Shown: positions 26,889 through 35,358 of the stretch, in pieces
Numbering within the stretch: the stretch's first letter is position 1
How the letters are laid out: every line of letters begins with the position of its first letter
NCBI RefSeq assembly: GCF_022012435.1
Contig: NZ_JAKLUA010000015.1
Coordinates: 62,001 to 126,000, forward strand
DNA from: Bradyrhizobium zhengyangense
GTDB lineage: Bacteria > Pseudomonadota > Alphaproteobacteria > Rhizobiales > Xanthobacteraceae
DNA: 64,000 nucleotides
Direction: 5' to 3'
Translations under genes and position numbers: made by a program
The notes under the pieces: generated by a model
Seen by the model: the letters and a program-made list of their open reading frames with translations, nothing else
Told to the model about the DNA's origin: nothing
Databases searched by the model: none

Positions 26889-27689
26889 TCAGCTTCCATC
26901 CGGGTGTCGGACGCCGGAGGGTACGATCAATCGGCCGATTTGCCGGTCGTATTCGCGCTGGATCAGTCCGGAGCACGAACACGCGACATGCTGAAGGCCG
27001 CTGCGGTTGGTCAGGCGGATCGCGGCGCGGGCGTTGCGGATGATCCCGGCCTGCTCGAAGCTCTCGAGACACTCGCTGACGCTGGCCCGGCGTATCCCAA
27101 GGAGCTGCGCCAGCACCGCATGCGTGATCGGCAGATCGTCCGAGTCCATCGCCGCCGCCGCGACGAGGAGCCAGCGGCAGAGCCGCTGCTTCACCGAATG
27201 CAGCGCGTTGCAGGCGCCGATCTGCGAGGTCTGGAACAGGACGAGGTTGACGTAGCGCAGGATCACGCTGCGGAGCACGGTGAGGTCGTCGAGCGCCGCA
27301 ACGAATGTCTGCGCCGGAATGCGCAGCGCCGTTCCGGCGACCTGCACGATGCGCCGGTGCGGCGGCGTCGGATCCTCCGGCGCCAAAACGCAGGGCGCGC
27401 CGATCATGCCTTCGGAGCCGACCAGCCAGGCTTCGACGAACCGATTGGCTTCGACCTTCGCGGACACGGATATCAAGCCTCGCTCCACGAAGTAGACGTG
27501 GTCCATCGGCAATCGCCAGTGATGCAGGACCTGACGCGGCTTCAGCTCAACCTCGGTCGCGATCGAACGAAGCAATGTCAATTCGCCATCCGGGATGCAC
27601 CTCAGCAGCCGGTTCTGGGCGGCACGCGGCCTGACTTCCAGGGCCTCGGTCGACCCTGAAAGCAAACTTGCCGCCTGACCGTCCTGCAT
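26889..27689 (-). CDS. Crp/Fnr-family transcription regulator
   Basis: I start at ATG 27689 (MQDGQAASLL), which has GGGAG upstream; a GTG at 27725 is possible. The 266-residue product has a cyclic-nucleotide-binding-like N-terminal beta-roll (HVYFVERGLISVSAKVE near residue 65) and a Crp C-terminal HTH (LAQLLGIRRASVSECLESFEQAG). The usual Fnr N-terminal cysteine cluster is absent, so it is not an oxygen-sensing Fnr. A candidate EcfG promoter with one mismatch lies just upstream. The targets are unknown. Confidence 0.88.
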   Translation of the reverse strand: MQDGQAASLLSGSTEALEVRPRAAQNRLLRCIPDGELTLLRSIATEVELKPRQVLHHWRLPMDHVYFVERGLISVSAKVEANRFVEAWLVGSEGMIGAPCVLAPEDPTPPHRRIVQVAGTALRIPAQTFVAALDDLTVLRSVILRYVNLVLFQTSQIGACNALHSVKQRLCRWLLVAAAAMDSDDLPITHAVLAQLLGIRRASVSECLESFEQAGIIRNARAAIRLTNRSGLQHVACSCSGLIQREYDRQIGRLIVPSGVRHPDGS

Positions 27690-27741
27690 CGTCGCTGCTC
27701 CCCGGTCCCCGCGACGGTTCGCCACGAGGGACTAAGGAGAG

Positions 27742-27766
27742 TACGCAGCCACCTGGGGCGGGTTCC
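27742..27766 (-). promoter_or_regulatory. Candidate EcfG promoter with one mismatch
   Basis: Minus-strand GGAAC, 16-base spacer, then CGTA in place of CGTT. The predicted start of transcription near 27735 favours the ATG at 27689 as the start of the Crp/Fnr gene. Confidence 0.35.
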
Positions 27767-27822
27767 CTCGGGCTGCCAAGGCGGCCCTCACAACGCCGCG
27801 ACATGCGCCCGGCGCGCCGGCT

Positions 27823-28203
27823 CTATTTCGAAGCCGTACCGCTGCTCGAGGTATTGCCGTTGTTCGAGGTGCTGGAGCCGGTCGTGCTGTGGGTATTCGC
27901 GGAGCCCGACCCCGTCGTGGTCGTGTTCATCGCTTCGAACACAGACATGCCGTGAGGGCCGATGGTCATGACCATGGGATTACCGTCCTTGGTCTTGGCT
28001 TGCACGACAAAGGACTCGGCGACGACTTTGATGTCGGTGAAGCCGGCCTTCTTCAAGTCGTCCTGGATCTTCTCGATCGCCTGGTTCTGGTTCGAACTCG
28101 CGGTGGATTGCGAAACATTCGTCGAGTTGGTGGACGTTTGAGCAAGCACCGGGCTGGATACGGCTGCGGTGAGCAGGAAGGTCGCCAGAAGCGTCGTTTT
28201 CAT
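27823..28203 (-). CDS. Small secreted Ser/Thr/Asn-rich protein
   Basis: The 126-residue product has a signal peptide cleaved after VLAQ (residue 22) and an N/S/T-rich linker. A short globular core follows (IEKIQDDLKKAGFTDIKVVA, then VQAKTKDGNPMVMTIGPHG), like a PepSY-type domain, and then a low-complexity Thr/Ser/Gly tail. AAGGAGA precedes the ATG. Periplasmic, function unknown. A weak EcfG-like promoter lies upstream. Confidence 0.75.
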   Translation of the reverse strand: MKTTLLATFLLTAAVSSPVLAQTSTNSTNVSQSTASSNQNQAIEKIQDDLKKAGFTDIKVVAESFVVQAKTKDGNPMVMTIGPHGMSVFEAMNTTTTGSGSANTHSTTGSSTSNNGNTSSSGTASK

Positions 28204-28238
28204 CGCTGTCTCCTTGTTGTGGATGGGATGCCAGCAAT

Positions 28239-28263
28239 AGCGCCGATGCGCCTCGGTCGTTCC
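28239..28263 (-). promoter_or_regulatory. Candidate EcfG promoter with one mismatch
   Basis: Minus-strand GGAAC, 16-base spacer, then CGCT instead of CGTT, about 30 bases before the ATG at 28203. Confidence 0.3.
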
Positions 28264-28316
28264 GCTTGCGAGATCGGTCGAGCCGCGAAGTCGGTACGAG
28301 ACCGAACGAATGGTGT

Positions 28317-29156
28317 TCAGCGGGCAAGCCGTTCGAGCTCGGCCCTAGGCTCCGTTGCTTCGAACTTCAAGCGGCCGGCGTGGCTGAATATCTCGTAGCC
28401 ATCGTCGCGCGCGATCCCGATCAAGGTGAGGCCGGCGCGCTCGGCGGTCTCGATCGCCAGCGACGTCGGTGCCGATACCGCAACGAGAAGAGGCACACCA
28501 ATGCGCGCGGCCTTCTGCACCAGTTCGACGGAGACCCGGCTGGTCATCAGGACGGCACCGCGCGAGGTCGTCAGCCCGGCTCGTGCGATCGCGCCGGCGA
28601 GCTTGTCCAGCGCGTTGTGACGCCCGACATCTTCTCTCACCATACGGATTGCGTTGCCGTCCCAAAACGCCGCGGCATGCATCGCACCCGTCGCCTGGTG
28701 ATGCCGCTGCAGCGGCCGCAACGCGCCCATTGCCCTCAGAATATCACCGGGACGGAATTTGGCGGGGGCTGCAACGCGCGCCGGCGGCGGGCAGGCCTGC
28801 TCGAGACTTTCGATCCCGCACAGGCCGCAACCGACCGGCCCCGCCATCGCGCGCCGCCTTTTGGCGAGACGTTCGGCATGGGCCTCCGCGAGCCAGATCC
28901 GCACCTCGCAACCGAGCGCGAGGTCGACGGTTTCGATGCTGAGGATGTCGCGCGCCGTCTCCACCAGGCCTTCGTTCAGGCAGAAGCCGATGCCGAAATC
29001 CAGGAGATCGGCGGGCGAGGCCATCATCACCGCGTAAGTCGATCCGTTGAACGTGAGGGCGACCGGCCGCTCCTCGGCGACGCTGCGCGACGACGCCACA
29101 GGCTCGCGCCCGCGCCACACCAGCTCGGGCTTGTCGAGGCTACAGCGATCGTCCAT
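28317..29156 (-). CDS. fdhD: FdhD, sulfurtransferase for formate dehydrogenase
   Basis: From ATG 29156 (GGAG seven bases upstream) the product is 279 residues; a TTG 18 codons earlier is possible. It has the FdhD hallmarks: the CGLCG cysteine pair that carries the sulfur, FWDGNAIRMVREDVGRHNALDKLAGA, and GAVLMTSRVSVELVQKAARIG. FdhD passes sulfur from cysteine desulfurase to the bis-MGD cofactor of formate-dehydrogenase-like enzymes. It diverges from the molybdoenzyme operon, and an exact EcfG promoter drives it. Confidence 0.95.
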   Translation of the reverse strand: MDDRCSLDKPELVWRGREPVASSRSVAEERPVALTFNGSTYAVMMASPADLLDFGIGFCLNEGLVETARDILSIETVDLALGCEVRIWLAEAHAERLAKRRRAMAGPVGCGLCGIESLEQACPPPARVAAPAKFRPGDILRAMGALRPLQRHHQATGAMHAAAFWDGNAIRMVREDVGRHNALDKLAGAIARAGLTTSRGAVLMTSRVSVELVQKAARIGVPLLVAVSAPTSLAIETAERAGLTLIGIARDDGYEIFSHAGRLKFEATEPRAELERLAR

Positions 29157-29272
29157 GGCGCGCTCCAACACTGGCGTCTCGGTGCGCCGGCCCATTTCCG
29201 TGTCAGGCAAAGCTCATCTGTATCGAGCAGCCGCTCACGTCGCTTGACAGCGACGCGCTGACACGCATGAAG

Positions 29273-29297
29273 AACGTTGCCGCGCGGCACAGGTTCC
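29273..29297 (-). promoter_or_regulatory. EcfG-type general stress promoter for fdhD
   Basis: Minus-strand GGAAC (29297-29293), 16-base spacer, CGTT (29276-29273): an exact consensus match. Transcription would begin near 29265, about 110 bases before the fdhD ATG. Confidence 0.8.
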
Positions 29298-29490
29298 GTG
29301 CGGTTCCCCTGCTCGCGCCATCTGAACGAATGATCGGCGCAGCCCGCCGGCTGCAGGCGCGTATCAACGTACGGCAGCGCGCAAACTTTCGTTCCGGCAC
29401 GCCGACGAATTTCCCTTGATCCGAACGATCTCTATGACCGCATTGAGGATTTTGTCCTCGCGCGGCCTCGCCAGAGAAAGTTCATGCCGA

Positions 29491-29515
29491 GGAACCGCAG
29501 CCATCAACATACGTT
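29491..29515 (+). promoter_or_regulatory. EcfG-type general stress promoter for the FDH-ACIII-caa3 operon
   Basis: GGAAC (29491-29495), 16-base spacer and CGTT (29512-29515) match the EcfG consensus exactly. A start near 29523 gives a leader of about 26 bases before the ATG at 29549. Because all twelve genes downstream are tightly packed, it probably controls the whole respiratory operon. Confidence 0.82.
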
Positions 29516-29548
29516 GGCGAAGCGGCTGACGACTTCCCGACGAGAAGC

Positions 29549-31849
29549 ATGACCATGGTGCAATCCAACGAAGCTGGTAACGACGCAACGGAAACGGTCG
29601 AATATGACGGCCCGGCTGGCGGCTGGGGGTCTCTCAAGGGAATCGCGCGGATCTTCGGCAAGGAATGGGATTCGCCGACCGCACTGGATACGCTTCGCCG
29701 GCAGAACAAGCCGAAGGGCTTCATGTGCGTGTCCTGCTCCTGGGCCAAGCCGGCGGACTATCACGCATTCGAATTCTGCGAGAATGGCGCCAAGGCGACG
29801 CTCTGGGAATTGACCTCACGCCGCTGCACGCCGGACTTCTTTGCCGAACACACGGTGAGCGACCTGCTCGCCTGGAGCGATTACGACCTCGAGCAGCAGG
29901 GCCGGCTGACGCATCCGCTGCGCTACGACAGCGCGACCGACAAATACGTCGCCTGCTCCTGGGAGGAAGCCTCTCAGGCGATCGGGACGCAATTGAAGGC
30001 GCTCGATCCCAAGTCGGTGGTGTTCTACTCGTCGGGCCGCGCCAGCCTGGAGACATCCTATCTCTACGCCCTGTTCGCGCGCGTCTACGGCAACAACAAC
30101 CTGCCGGACAGTTCGAACATGTGCCACGAGACGACGTCGGTCGCGCTCAAGAAGCTGATCGGCGCCGGGGTCGGGACCGTCGTGTTCGACGACCTTAGCA
30201 ATTGCAATGCGATGTTCTTCTTCGGACAGAACACCGGATCGAACAGCCCGCGCTTCCTGCATCCGCTGCAGGACGCGGCCAAGCGCGGGGTGCAGATCAT
30301 CACCTTCAATCCGGTTCGCGAGAAGGGCCTGGAGTTCTTCGTCAATCCGCAAAGCCCGACCGAAATGCTGACGGGTCACAGCACCCAGATCAGCAGCCAG
30401 TATCACCAGGTGAAAGTCGGCGGCGATATCGCGGTCATCGTCGGCATCTGCAAGCACGTCTTCGCCGCCGACGATGCGGCCAAACAGCAGGGAAAACGCG
30501 TCATCGATGCGCCCTTCGTCGAACAGCACACCCAGGGCTTCGAGGCGTTCGAGGCCAAGGTCCGGGCAACTCCGTGGAGCGAGATCGAAACTGCCTCCGG
30601 TCTCAGCCGGGAGGTCATCGAAGGTGCCGCCCAGGTCTATGTCGAGGCCGACCGCGTCATCGGGATCTACGGCATGGGGCTGACCCAGCACGTGCACGGC
30701 TTCCAGAACGTCGCCATGCTGGTCAACATGCTGCTGCTGAAAGGCAATATCGGCCGCGACGGCACCGGGATCTCGCCGGTGCGCGGGCATTCGAACGTGC
30801 AGGGCCAGCGCACGGTCGGCATCTCGGAAAAGCCCGAACTGGTTCCGCTCGACAAATACGCCAAGCAGTTCGGGTTCGAGCCGCCGCGCGACAAGGGCAT
30901 GAACACGGTGGAGACCTGCGAGGGTGTGCTCGCCGGCAAGGTCAAGGCCTTCGTCGGATTGGGCGGCAACTTCGTGCGTGCGATTCCCGAACGCGCCAAG
31001 ATGGAGCAGGCCTGGCGCGACCTCGAGCTGACGGTGCAGATCGCGACCAAGCTCAACCGCAGCCACCTGATCCATGGCAAGGCCGCCTATCTGCTGCCTT
31101 GCCTCGGCCGCACCGAGGAAGACGTCCAGGCGAGCGGGCAGCAGGCCGTCACCATGGAGGACACGTTCAGCTGCATCCAGGGCTCGATCGGGCTGCGCAA
31201 ACCGGCGAGCGAGCATCTCAGATCCGAGGTCGCGATCGTGGCGGGTCTTGCCAAGGCGACGCTGCGGCCCTACCCGAAGCTGACCTGGGATGCGTGGGTC
31301 GGCAATTATGACCTGATCCGCAACGAGATCGCCGAAACCTATCCGGACGAATTCCACGATTTCAACGCGCGGATGTTCACGCCGGGCGGCTTCTACCGCG
31401 GCAACTCGGCCCGCGAACGGATCTGGAAGACCGAAAGCGGCAAGGCCGAGTTCACCGTGCCGGACACGCTGACCTCGACCGGCTTTTCCGATGCGCCCGG
31501 CCGCTACCGGCTGCTGACCATGCGCAGCAACGACCAGTTCAACACGACCATCTACGGCTACAGCGACCGCCTGCGCGGCATCGAGGGTACGCGGGACGTG
31601 CTGCTGATGAATCCGGACGAGATCGCGCGCGCCGGCCTGCAGGACGGCCAGATGGTCTCGCTGGTCAGCGACGCCGAGGACGGCGTCGCGCGCGAAGTGG
31701 GACCGCTCAAGGTGACCCCGTTCAAGCTGCCGGACGGCTGCGTCGGCGCCTACTACCCGGAAATGAATCCGCTGATCCCGCTGTCGCACCACGACAAGCA
31801 CTCCAAGACGCCGGCGGCAAAATCGGTCCCGGTTCGCATTCGCGCGTGA
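29549..31849 (+). CDS. FdhF/YdeP-family molybdopterin oxidoreductase (formate-dehydrogenase-like)
   Basis: The 766-residue product is a cytosolic-type bis-MGD enzyme with no Tat signal. Near residue 60 lies CVSCSW, a reduced cysteine motif in place of a full four-cysteine Fe-S ligand set. The active-site position carries Cys followed by His in SSNMCHETTS near residue 192, the place of Sec/Cys-His in formate dehydrogenases. The C-terminal molybdopterin-binding domain ends near YPEMNPLIPL. It is expected to oxidise formate or a related donor and to need FdhD. It heads the operon with alternative complex III and caa3 oxidase. The real substrate of YdeP-type enzymes is uncertain. Confidence 0.88.
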   Translation: MTMVQSNEAGNDATETVEYDGPAGGWGSLKGIARIFGKEWDSPTALDTLRRQNKPKGFMCVSCSWAKPADYHAFEFCENGAKATLWELTSRRCTPDFFAEHTVSDLLAWSDYDLEQQGRLTHPLRYDSATDKYVACSWEEASQAIGTQLKALDPKSVVFYSSGRASLETSYLYALFARVYGNNNLPDSSNMCHETTSVALKKLIGAGVGTVVFDDLSNCNAMFFFGQNTGSNSPRFLHPLQDAAKRGVQIITFNPVREKGLEFFVNPQSPTEMLTGHSTQISSQYHQVKVGGDIAVIVGICKHVFAADDAAKQQGKRVIDAPFVEQHTQGFEAFEAKVRATPWSEIETASGLSREVIEGAAQVYVEADRVIGIYGMGLTQHVHGFQNVAMLVNMLLLKGNIGRDGTGISPVRGHSNVQGQRTVGISEKPELVPLDKYAKQFGFEPPRDKGMNTVETCEGVLAGKVKAFVGLGGNFVRAIPERAKMEQAWRDLELTVQIATKLNRSHLIHGKAAYLLPCLGRTEEDVQASGQQAVTMEDTFSCIQGSIGLRKPASEHLRSEVAIVAGLAKATLRPYPKLTWDAWVGNYDLIRNEIAETYPDEFHDFNARMFTPGGFYRGNSARERIWKTESGKAEFTVPDTLTSTGFSDAPGRYRLLTMRSNDQFNTTIYGYSDRLRGIEGTRDVLLMNPDEIARAGLQDGQMVSLVSDAEDGVAREVGPLKVTPFKLPDGCVGAYYPEMNPLIPLSHHDKHSKTPAAKSVPVRIRA

Positions 31850-31877
31850 CGGCACGGCTACGGCAGGGGGCCGACGG

Positions 31878-32531
31878 ATGCAGCTTTTTCGTCCCGGCGC
31901 GAACACGATCGCCATGCTGGTGATCGCGGCGATTGGAGCGACTCCGGTGCTGGCCGTCGGCCTGTCCTATCAATTGATGCGCTCGCCCTATGCGACCGAC
32001 CAGAACGTCACGCGGAACCAGCCCGTGCCGTTCAGCCACGAGCATCATGTCTCAGGGCTCGGGCTCGACTGCCGCTACTGTCACACCTCGGTCGAGAAGG
32101 CGCGCTTTGCCGGCATGCCGCCGACCGAGACCTGCATGACCTGCCATTCGCAGATCTGGACCAACGCGCGGATGCTGGCGCCGGTGCGCGAGAGCCTCGC
32201 CAAAGGCCAGCCGATCGCATGGACGCGCGTCCATCGGCTGCCGGACTACGTCTATTTCGATCATTCGGTTCACGTCGCCAAGGGCGTCGGCTGCACGACC
32301 TGCCATGGCGAGGTCGGACAGATGCGGCTGATGCGGCAAGCGGCGCCGCTGACGATGCAATGGTGCCTCGACTGCCATCGCAACCCCGCGCCGCATTTGC
32401 GTCCCACCGAGGCGGTGTTCGACCCCAACTGGCACGCCCCGAAGGACCAGGCCGAGGCCGGCGCGAGGCTCGCCGCCACCTATCACATCCACACAGACCA
32501 TCTGACGGACTGCACGATATGCCACCGCTGA
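31878..32531 (+). CDS. actA: Alternative complex III subunit ActA (pentahaem cytochrome c)
   Basis: The 217-residue product has an N-terminal membrane anchor (about residues 10-32) and five CxxCH haem motifs: CRYCH, CMTCH, CTTCH, CLDCH and CTICH, the last at the very C-terminus. This is the ActA layout. ActA is the periplasmic electron-carrying subunit of alternative complex III, which oxidises quinol in place of the bc1 complex. AGGGGG precedes the ATG. Its stop overlaps the actB start. Confidence 0.93.
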   Translation: MQLFRPGANTIAMLVIAAIGATPVLAVGLSYQLMRSPYATDQNVTRNQPVPFSHEHHVSGLGLDCRYCHTSVEKARFAGMPPTETCMTCHSQIWTNARMLAPVRESLAKGQPIAWTRVHRLPDYVYFDHSVHVAKGVGCTTCHGEVGQMRLMRQAAPLTMQWCLDCHRNPAPHLRPTEAVFDPNWHAPKDQAEAGARLAATYHIHTDHLTDCTICHR

Positions 32532-35356
32532 CCGAACTGCCGACGCGGCCCGAACCGGCGCGGCGCAGCAAGCTCAACCGGCGCCAGGCCCTCAGCCTGC
32601 TCGCGACCAGCATGGCCAGCAGCCTCGCGGCCTGCAGCAAGCCGGACCAGCAGATCCTCCCCTATATCCGGATGCCGGAGCGGATCGTTCCCGGCGAGCC
32701 GCTGAAATTCGCGACGACGCTCGGACTTGCCGGACTAGGGCGCGGCGTCATCGTCACCGCGATCGACGGACGGCCGATCAAGGTGGAAGGCAATCCGCGC
32801 CATCCCGGCAGTCTCGGCGCCACCGACGTGTTCGCCGAGGCCGCGGTGCTGTCGCTCTACGATCCGGACCGCTCGCGCACCATCCTTCATGACGGCGCCA
32901 TTGCGTCGCGCGAAGCGCTGCAAGGTGCGCTGGCAAGCCAGCTCGCCGACGCCCGCAATCGTCAGGGCGACGGCCTGCGGCTATTGACCGGCCGCACCAC
33001 ATCGCCGACCGCGCTCCGCCAGATCGATGCCCTGCTCCAGGCGTTCCCCGCCGCGGCGTGGCACGCCTACGACCCGACCGACGACGACAACGCGCGCCAG
33101 GGAAGCCAGCTCGCGCATGGCCGGCCGCTTCGCGGCGTAGCCGACCTCGCCAAGGCGCGCGTGATCGTTGCGCTGGATGCCGATCCGATCGGGCACGGGC
33201 CCGACCAGATCCGGCACGGCCGCGGCTTCGCCGAAGGCCGAAGCGATGCCAACAGCTTCTCGCGTCTCTATTGCCTCGAAAGCGGCTTCACGCTGACAGG
33301 CGCCAAGGCCGACCAGCGGCTGGCACTGCGACCCGAGGCCATCGAACGCTTCGCGATGAGTCTGGCGGGGGAGCTCGGTGAAGCTCGAGGGGCAACGGAG
33401 CTCCCCGAGCGCGAGCGCGCGCTGCTGCGCAAGATGTCGACGGACCTCAGCGCCCACAAGGGCGCAGCGCTCGTCATGGCGGGACCGACGCTGTCGAAGG
33501 AGATCCATGCGCTGGTTCACTGGATCAACGCGCAGATCGATGCACCAGTCCGTCTCATCGAGCCGATCGATCGCACGCCGTCGGGCCAGCAGGCCGCCAC
33601 CCTCGAACAGCTCGCCGGCGATCTCGCGGCGGGGCGCGTGCGCCAGCTTGTCATCGTCGGCGCGAACCCTGTTTATGACGCGCCGGCCGATCTGCAATTC
33701 GGGGCGCGGCTGCAGCAGGCGCCGTTCCGTTTGCATATGGGCGAGTATGTCGACGAGACGGCGGCACTCGCAACCTGGCATGTTCCGCAGCATCATGCGC
33801 TCGAAGCCTGGTCGGATCTGCGCGCCAGCGACGGCACTGCGAGCATCGTCCAGCCGCTGATCCGGCCGCTCTACTGCAGCTACGGCGTCCACGAGCTGCT
33901 GGCCTGGCTCGCCGGGGAGCAGGATGCGAGCGCCTACGACCTGGTGCGGCAGACCTGGCAAAGCGCGGCCACCGGCGATTTCGAGGCGTGGTGGAAGCAG
34001 GCGCTGCACGACGGCGTCATCGCCGGGCCCGGCGCCGCCGCCGTCGCCGTGGCTGCGCCGCAACTACCGCCGATGCCGGGCGGCGAAGCACAGGACACGC
34101 ATGCCGACGGCATCACTCTCATCCTGCGCCCCGATCCCTGCCTGTGGGACGGCTCCTTCGCCAACAATGCGTGGCTGCAGGAGTGCCCCAAGCCGCTGAC
34201 CAAGCAGGTCTGGGGCAATGCGCTCGCGCTGCATCCCGACGACGCGACGAGACTCGGCGTCGCCTCCGGCGATATCGTCACGATCGGTGCCGGCGATCGA
34301 ACGCTCGACGTGCCGGTTCTGACCGAGCCCGGGACCGCAGCCGGGGTCGGCACGCTCACGATCGGCGCGGGCCGGCACAAGGCGGGCGCAATCGGTGACG
34401 GCGTCGGCGCAAATGCCTATGCGCTGCGAACCGGAGAGCATCGCTGGCGCATTCCAAGCGTCTCGGTCACGCGAAGCGGACGCCGGGAGCCGATCCTAAC
34501 CACGCAAAACGTGGTGCGGACGCCGAACGATGTCCGCGAACTCTATCCGCTGTACCAGCTCGGCCATACGCCGGCCGCGGCAGCCTTGGACGACACGCCG
34601 AGCCTGATGCCGCGGACCATCCAGTCGAGCGATGGTCATGCCTGGGCGATGGTGATCGATACGTCGGTCTGCATCGGCTGCAACGCCTGCGTGGTGTCGT
34701 GCCAGGCTGAGAACAACGTTCCCGTCGTCGGACCGGAGCAGATCGCGATGGGGCGCGACATGCACTGGATGCGCGTCGATGCCTACGATCATGGCATGGC
34801 GAACGGGAGGCCGCTCGGCTTCCAGCCGGTACCCTGCATGCATTGCGAGCATGCGCCGTGCGAACCGGTCTGTCCGGTCGCGGCGTCCGTGCACGACCAT
34901 GAAGGCCTGAACGGGCAAATCTACAATCGCTGCATCGGCACCCGCTTCTGCGAAGCGAACTGCCCGTACAAGGTCCGTCGCTTCAATTTCTTCGGCTACG
35001 CCGACGGCGAGGAATACGCTAATCTCGGCGCGGACTCCTATCGCGGGCAAAAAAATCCGGAGGTGACCGTTCGCGCCCGTGGCGTGATGGAAAAGTGCAC
35101 GTATTGCGTCCAGCGGATCAGCGGCGCGCGGCGCAGCGCGGAGCGCGAGAATCGCACGCTCGGTCCGGACGAGGTGCGCACCGCCTGCCAGAACGCCTGC
35201 CCAACGCGCGCCATCAGCTTTGGCGACCTCAACCACACCGATGCCGAGATCAATCGCGATAAGGCCGATCCGCGCCACTATGCCCTGCTCGGGCATCTCG
35301 GCACGCGGCCGCGGACCACTTATCTGGCCGACCTGCGCAATCCCGCGGAGGAGTAG
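32519..35356 (+). CDS. actB: Alternative complex III subunit ActB (Fe-S / molybdopterin-like)
   Basis: I start at ATG 32519, which overlaps the actA end by 13 bases and begins a Tat-like leader (NRRQALSLLA) ending in a lipobox (SLAAC); the longer frame is a shadow. The 945 residues comprise a molybdopterin-oxidoreductase-like region without visible Mo ligands, and a ferredoxin-like domain from about residue 710. The latter has four cysteine clusters (CIGCNACVVSC, CMHCEHAPCEPVC, CIGTRFCEANC, CTYC plus CQNACP). This is the fused ActB (B1+B2) known from alternative complex III. Confidence 0.93.
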   Translation: MPPLTELPTRPEPARRSKLNRRQALSLLATSMASSLAACSKPDQQILPYIRMPERIVPGEPLKFATTLGLAGLGRGVIVTAIDGRPIKVEGNPRHPGSLGATDVFAEAAVLSLYDPDRSRTILHDGAIASREALQGALASQLADARNRQGDGLRLLTGRTTSPTALRQIDALLQAFPAAAWHAYDPTDDDNARQGSQLAHGRPLRGVADLAKARVIVALDADPIGHGPDQIRHGRGFAEGRSDANSFSRLYCLESGFTLTGAKADQRLALRPEAIERFAMSLAGELGEARGATELPERERALLRKMSTDLSAHKGAALVMAGPTLSKEIHALVHWINAQIDAPVRLIEPIDRTPSGQQAATLEQLAGDLAAGRVRQLVIVGANPVYDAPADLQFGARLQQAPFRLHMGEYVDETAALATWHVPQHHALEAWSDLRASDGTASIVQPLIRPLYCSYGVHELLAWLAGEQDASAYDLVRQTWQSAATGDFEAWWKQALHDGVIAGPGAAAVAVAAPQLPPMPGGEAQDTHADGITLILRPDPCLWDGSFANNAWLQECPKPLTKQVWGNALALHPDDATRLGVASGDIVTIGAGDRTLDVPVLTEPGTAAGVGTLTIGAGRHKAGAIGDGVGANAYALRTGEHRWRIPSVSVTRSGRREPILTTQNVVRTPNDVRELYPLYQLGHTPAAAALDDTPSLMPRTIQSSDGHAWAMVIDTSVCIGCNACVVSCQAENNVPVVGPEQIAMGRDMHWMRVDAYDHGMANGRPLGFQPVPCMHCEHAPCEPVCPVAASVHDHEGLNGQIYNRCIGTRFCEANCPYKVRRFNFFGYADGEEYANLGADSYRGQKNPEVTVRARGVMEKCTYCVQRISGARRSAERENRTLGPDEVRTACQNACPTRAISFGDLNHTDAEINRDKADPRHYALLGHLGTRPRTTYLADLRNPAEE

Positions 35357-35358
35357 AC

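Noticed and set aside
26889..27689. Oxygen-sensing Fnr
   Set aside because: The N-terminal cysteine cluster needed for the Fe-S sensor is absent.
29816..31915. 699-residue minus-strand frame
   Set aside because: It is the antisense shadow of the molybdoenzyme gene, caused by high GC; the plus frame has clear motifs.
31991..32009. GGAAC...CGTT inside actA
   Set aside because: The spacer is only 10 bases and it lies in coding DNA; not an EcfG promoter.
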